The position numbers and the translations under genes are program-made. Positions 61,473 through 64,000 of a DNA stretch of 64,000 bases are shown in pieces. The stretch lies in contig NZ_CP152017.1 in the NCBI RefSeq assembly GCF_038618305.1, positions 1 through 64,000 on the forward strand, read 5' to 3'. Within the stretch, counting starts at the first letter, position 1; every line of letters starts with the position of its first letter. The DNA comes from Sporosarcina sp. FSL K6-2383 (GTDB lineage Bacteria; Bacillota; Bacilli; Bacillales_A; Planococcaceae). Under the pieces are notes generated by a model, which was not told the DNA's origin, did not search any database, and saw only the letters and a program-made list of their open reading frames with translations.

Positions 61473-62390
61473 TTATTCTTCACCAATAATTTTCACTTCA
61501 AGCTCCAAATCCACATCAAACTTCTTTTTCACTTCTGCTTTCACCATATCAATCGTTTGAATGTAATCAGAAGCCGTCGCATTGTTTTTATTAATAATGA
61601 AACCAGCGTGCTTCAATGACACCTCAGCACCGCCAATCCCTTTTCCTTGCAGACCACAGTCTTGGATCAGTTTCCCTGCAAAATAGCCTGGTGGTCGTTT
61701 AAAGACACTTCCAGCTGATGGATATTCAAGCGGCTGCTTTGACTCACGCTGAAATGTTAAATCAGCCACTTTGGCATCAATAACCTCTTGTTCTCCTACT
61801 GCTAATTGGAAATCAGCGGAAAGTACATAATAGCCTTCTTTGGCGATAATACTTTGACGATACCCGAGCTCTAATTCCTCTTTTGACAAAACCAGCTGCT
61901 GTCCAGACTTCGTTAACACCGTTGCTTGCACAATAATATCTTTAATTTCTCCACCGTATGCGCCAGCATTCATCGCCATAGCCCCCCCTATAGAACCTGG
62001 GATACCGCAGGCAAACTCAATACCTGTCAAACTCGATGCTGCAGTGCGCTTAGACACGTCAATAATGAGTGCACCCGCTTCTGCATGGACGTGCGTTCCT
62101 TCAATCTGAATTGCATTGAGCTTCGCCAAATGCAGAACAATCCCTCTGACACCGCCATCTCTCACAACCATATTGGACCCATTACCTAGTAACAATAATG
62201 GAATTTCACGTTCGTAGGCATAGCGCACCGTTGCGGCAGTTTCTTCAATTGTTGTAGGAATGACTAGCAGGTCTGCCGTGCCTCCTAGTTTTGTCATCGT
62301 ATATTTACAAAGCAATTCATCTACGAGTAATGTACCTTGTGTCATTTCATTTTGTAACTCCTCAAACCATTGATGCTTCGACATCAACAT
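61473..62390 (-). CDS. murB: UDP-N-acetylenolpyruvoylglucosamine reductase
   Basis: The 305-residue FAD enzyme reduces UDP-GlcNAc-enolpyruvate to UDP-MurNAc. FAD-binding motifs are LLGNGSNMVVRDGGVRG near residue 67 and GIPGSIGGAMAMNAGAYGG near 128; the catalytic serine lies in EYPSAGSVFKRPPG near 227. The short C-terminus with FAGKLIQDCGLQG is typical of the type II enzyme. ATG at 62390 follows GAAGGG. Confidence 0.95.
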   Translation of the reverse strand: MLMSKHQWFEELQNEMTQGTLLVDELLCKYTMTKLGGTADLLVIPTTIEETAATVRYAYEREIPLLLLGNGSNMVVRDGGVRGIVLHLAKLNAIQIEGTHVHAEAGALIIDVSKRTAASSLTGIEFACGIPGSIGGAMAMNAGAYGGEIKDIIVQATVLTKSGQQLVLSKEELELGYRQSIIAKEGYYVLSADFQLAVGEQEVIDAKVADLTFQRESKQPLEYPSAGSVFKRPPGYFAGKLIQDCGLQGKGIGGAEVSLKHAGFIINKNNATASDYIQTIDMVKAEVKKKFDVDLELEVKIIGEE

Positions 62391-62623
62391 TCAATCCCTT
62401 CAATCAATCGTACACAATATGCGGCGTTATAAGATATCTGCCGCCACAACCTAACCAAGGTTTGAAACTTTACTGCGCCGGGTAGACTTTATTAAGTCAT
62501 CTTATTACTTATAAATGAGCTAAATTCATCGTTGGCTCATTTCATAGTATGCTTGGATTTTTTTCTTTTGACAAGCAATTTCATTAACAGTGATCGTGCA
62601 TTTTAGAGGAAAATTAAAAATAT

Positions 62624-62639
62624 ATCTTAAATTCAAGAT
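62624..62639. promoter_or_regulatory. MarR-type operator box 1 before yceI
   Basis: ATCTTAAATTCAAGAT, an inverted repeat (ATCTT/AAGAT). It resembles the MhqR box of B. subtilis (ATCTCGAATTCGAGAT). Confidence 0.6.
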
Positions 62640-62643
62640 TCTT

Positions 62644-62659
62644 ATCTTGACTTCAAGGT
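62644..62659. promoter_or_regulatory. MarR-type operator box 2 before yceI
   Basis: ATCTTGACTTCAAGGT, the same pattern as box 1, placed exactly 20 bp (two helical turns) further on and overlapping the -35 element. Confidence 0.6.
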
Positions 62660-62675
62660 ATACAGGATTTATAGT
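62647..62675 (+). promoter_or_regulatory. Sigma-A promoter of yceI
   Basis: TTGACT (62647-62652), a 17-nt spacer and TATAGT (62670-62675). The -35 lies within operator box 2, so a bound repressor would block polymerase. Confidence 0.78.
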
Positions 62676-62711
62676 AAGAACAGATCTTATTTTAGAAAGG
62701 AAGTTTCAATA

Positions 62712-63239
62712 ATGACAAAATGGATAGTAGACGCATCACACACGAGTATTGGTTTCACAGTAAAGCATATGATGGTTTCAAAAGTAAAAGGTAGCTTCGG
62801 AGCTGTTGAAGGAGCGCTTGAAGGTAATCCTGAAGATTTAACAGGTGCAAAAATCGATTTCAAAATCGACGCTTCATCTATCAGTACAAACAGTGAGGAC
62901 CGAGACAACCACCTTCGTTCAGGAGATTTCTTTGATACAGAAACGTACCCAAGCATCACATTCGTTTCAACAGATATCGCGAAAAAAGGCGGCAACGAGT
63001 ACGATATCACAGGTGATATGACAATCAAAGATGTAACGAAAAAAGTTACGTTTGAAGCTACTTACGAAGGTACAGGGAAAAATCCTTGGGGCGTTGATGT
63101 TGCAGCTTTCGAAGTTGATGGAAAAGTTTCAAGAAAAGAATTCGGTCTTACATGGAACCAAACACTTGAAGCAGGTGGCGTTCTTGTAGGAGACGACATT
63201 AAAATTTCAATCGACCTACAAGTAAACCCAGCTCAATAA
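62712..63239 (+). CDS. YceI family polyisoprenoid-binding protein
   Basis: The 175-residue protein is a lipocalin-like YceI domain: WIVDASHTSIGFTVKHMMVSKVKG at the start, DNHLRSGDFFDTETYPSITF near residue 75 and the terminal GVLVGDDIKISIDLQ. It lacks a signal peptide and should be cytoplasmic. Relatives bind isoprenoid chains such as quinone precursors. RBS AGAAAGGAAG precedes the ATG. Confidence 0.93.
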   Translation: MTKWIVDASHTSIGFTVKHMMVSKVKGSFGAVEGALEGNPEDLTGAKIDFKIDASSISTNSEDRDNHLRSGDFFDTETYPSITFVSTDIAKKGGNEYDITGDMTIKDVTKKVTFEATYEGTGKNPWGVDVAAFEVDGKVSRKEFGLTWNQTLEAGGVLVGDDIKISIDLQVNPAQ

Positions 63240-63244
63240 TTTGA

Positions 63245-63288
63245 AGAACGCTCCAAAGTAATTACGATTACTTTGGGGCGTTTTTTTA
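63245..63288 (+). terminator. Terminator of yceI
   Basis: AACGCTCCAAAGTAA and TTACTTTGGGGCGTT form a stem around TTACGA, followed by TTTTT. Confidence 0.9.
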
Positions 63289-63469
63289 TTGGCCAAAAAT
63301 AAAAACTCTTACTAACAACGCTCGGCGCTTGGAGAATGAATATGTTACCATTAGATTCCAAAGTATAATTTGATTAGGAGAAATATTGCATATGAGTAAT
63401 ATTTTTTCATTGTAACGGATTATTAATGGGCAAAGTTGAGGAGCACTAAACCGAAAAGGAGGATTATCA

Positions 63470-63628
63470 ATGTCTAAAAACTTGATTTTTTTAATTGCCG
63501 GGACTGTTTTTGCTTGGTTAGTCATTCGTTTAATTACTAAGGATTTCGAGTCGGGATACTTAATAACCATAATTATTGGTGTTTTTCTGGGCTATCAAAT
63601 CGGTAAAAAGGAGCCAGGCAATAATTAA
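63470..63628 (+). CDS. Small membrane protein, 52 residues
   Basis: ATG at 63470 follows AAAGGAGG and opens a 52-codon frame with two hydrophobic helices (LIFLIAGTVFAWLVIRLI and YLITIIIGVFLGYQIG) and a KKEPGNN tail. It is followed 15 nt later by another membrane protein gene, probably as an operon. Family not recognised. Confidence 0.7.
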   Translation: MSKNLIFLIAGTVFAWLVIRLITKDFESGYLITIIIGVFLGYQIGKKEPGNN

Positions 63629-63643
63629 GGAGGTTGAATAGCA

Positions 63644-63913
63644 ATGAAAAGAAATTATAGTACGATTTCATTCACACTAGTTTGTATCGGCATCTTCATC
63701 ACAATCATGCCTTTCCCTCCATTGAACATTGAATACTTCGGCCTTTGGGGTATTGTTTTTACTGGTTTTATGATTTACATTATCGGGGTAATACTTGGTA
63801 TTATTGCTTTATTAAAAAAAGAAAAAAGTTTTTTGAAGTACATATCCGTTAGCTCTATCTTATTCGGGATTTTGTTTGTGATGTTCTTCTTCGCGATTAT
63901 TGGTCAAATGTGA
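63644..63913 (+). CDS. Hypothetical three-helix membrane protein
   Basis: The 89-residue protein has three hydrophobic segments (about 8-25, 32-57, 65-87) and a basic KKEKS loop. RBS TAAGGAGGT precedes ATG 63644 directly after the stop of the 52-residue gene. Function unknown. Confidence 0.7.
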   Translation: MKRNYSTISFTLVCIGIFITIMPFPPLNIEYFGLWGIVFTGFMIYIIGVILGIIALLKKEKSFLKYISVSSILFGILFVMFFFAIIGQM

Positions 63914-63957
63914 AAACGAGGCAAATACGTTTATCGTATTTACCCCGTTTTTTTATA
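63914..63957 (+). terminator. Terminator of the small membrane protein pair
   Basis: AACGAGGCAAATACG and CGTATTTACCCCGTT pair with small mismatch around TTTAT, followed by TTTTT. Confidence 0.85.
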
Positions 63958-64000
63958 ATTCATTCAACCGACTACACTAAGTTAAATACTGCAGCCATCA

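Larger units (their letters stand above)
62391..62711. other. Divergent intergenic region murB/yceI
   Basis: It holds an AAATGAGC/GCTCATTT inverted repeat (about 62513-62541), a weak murB promoter candidate on the minus strand (TTAGGT-N17-TATAAC), and the yceI control region described separately. No gene is seen. Confidence 0.5.

Overview
The window reads as a chromosome segment of a low-GC Gram-positive (Firmicutes) bacterium of the Bacillales, most likely Planococcaceae (Sporosarcina/Lysinibacillus-like). This rests on protein resemblance to Bacillus subtilis families, strong Shine-Dalgarno sequences, frequent TTG/GTG starts, and gene order. From about 20.5 kb down to position 1 the minus strand carries the order ddl-murF-(esterase)-cshA-ydbS-ydbT-[rhomboid, opposite strand]-acpS-ydcC-alr-ndoAI-ndoA-rsbRSTUVW-sigB-rsbX-tex-sprT-like-tRNA cluster. 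As I recall the B. subtilis map this is nearly the same block, apart from the inserted esterase.

Region by region. 1-850: six minus-strand tRNA genes under one strong promoter, followed leftward by a second sigma-A promoter and an rRNA-leader-like sequence, so an rRNA operon probably lies just outside the window. 1.0-8.8 kb: SprT-like protein, Tex and the whole sigma-B stressosome/partner-switching operon, with an internal sigma-B promoter before rsbV. 8.9-12.5 kb: MazEF-type toxin-antitoxin, alanine racemase, lipoprotein, holo-ACP synthase. 12.7-22.7 kb: rhomboid protease, PH-domain pair, DEAD-box helicase, esterase, MurF/Ddl, paired SMR transporters and a RodA-type SEDS protein. 23-34.9 kb: two efflux transporters, an HD-GYP protein with a degenerate cobalamin-binding-like tail, a MalT/LuxR giant regulator, an XRE-TPR regulator, a cystine symporter and cardiolipin synthase. 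35-46.3 kb: VanY-type carboxypeptidase, YidC, AraC regulator, acetyltransferases, several small membrane or lipoprotein genes, CvfB and MntR. 46.3-51.8 kb: tandem acetyltransferase, CadA/CadC metal export, a universal stress protein and a DmpA-type peptidase. 51.6-60.3 kb: penicillin acylase family enzyme and a seven-gene Mrp Na+/H+ antiporter operon. 60.7-64 kb: UspA-like protein, MurB, YceI and two small membrane proteins.

Common threads. Cell-wall precursor synthesis is spread through the window (alr, ddl, murF, murB, rodA, vanY-like). Stress and ion homeostasis are also prominent (sigma-B operon, Mrp, CadA, MntR, Usp proteins). Besides the promoter inside the rsb operon, three more sigma-B-like promoters (about 41.58, 42.80 and 46.03 kb) precede small membrane or unknown proteins.

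Non-coding structure. Two families of intergenic repeats (here R1, about 195 nt, and R2, about 130 nt) are scattered over the window, and one R1 copy interrupts the mrp operon. A third, about 60-nt module built of two hairpins occurs three times, nested in both families and in both orientations, with compensatory base changes in a stem. Paired palindromic operators flank or overlap promoters of an efflux gene, cadC and yceI. All functions are inferred from sequence pattern and family knowledge only; no database search was run.
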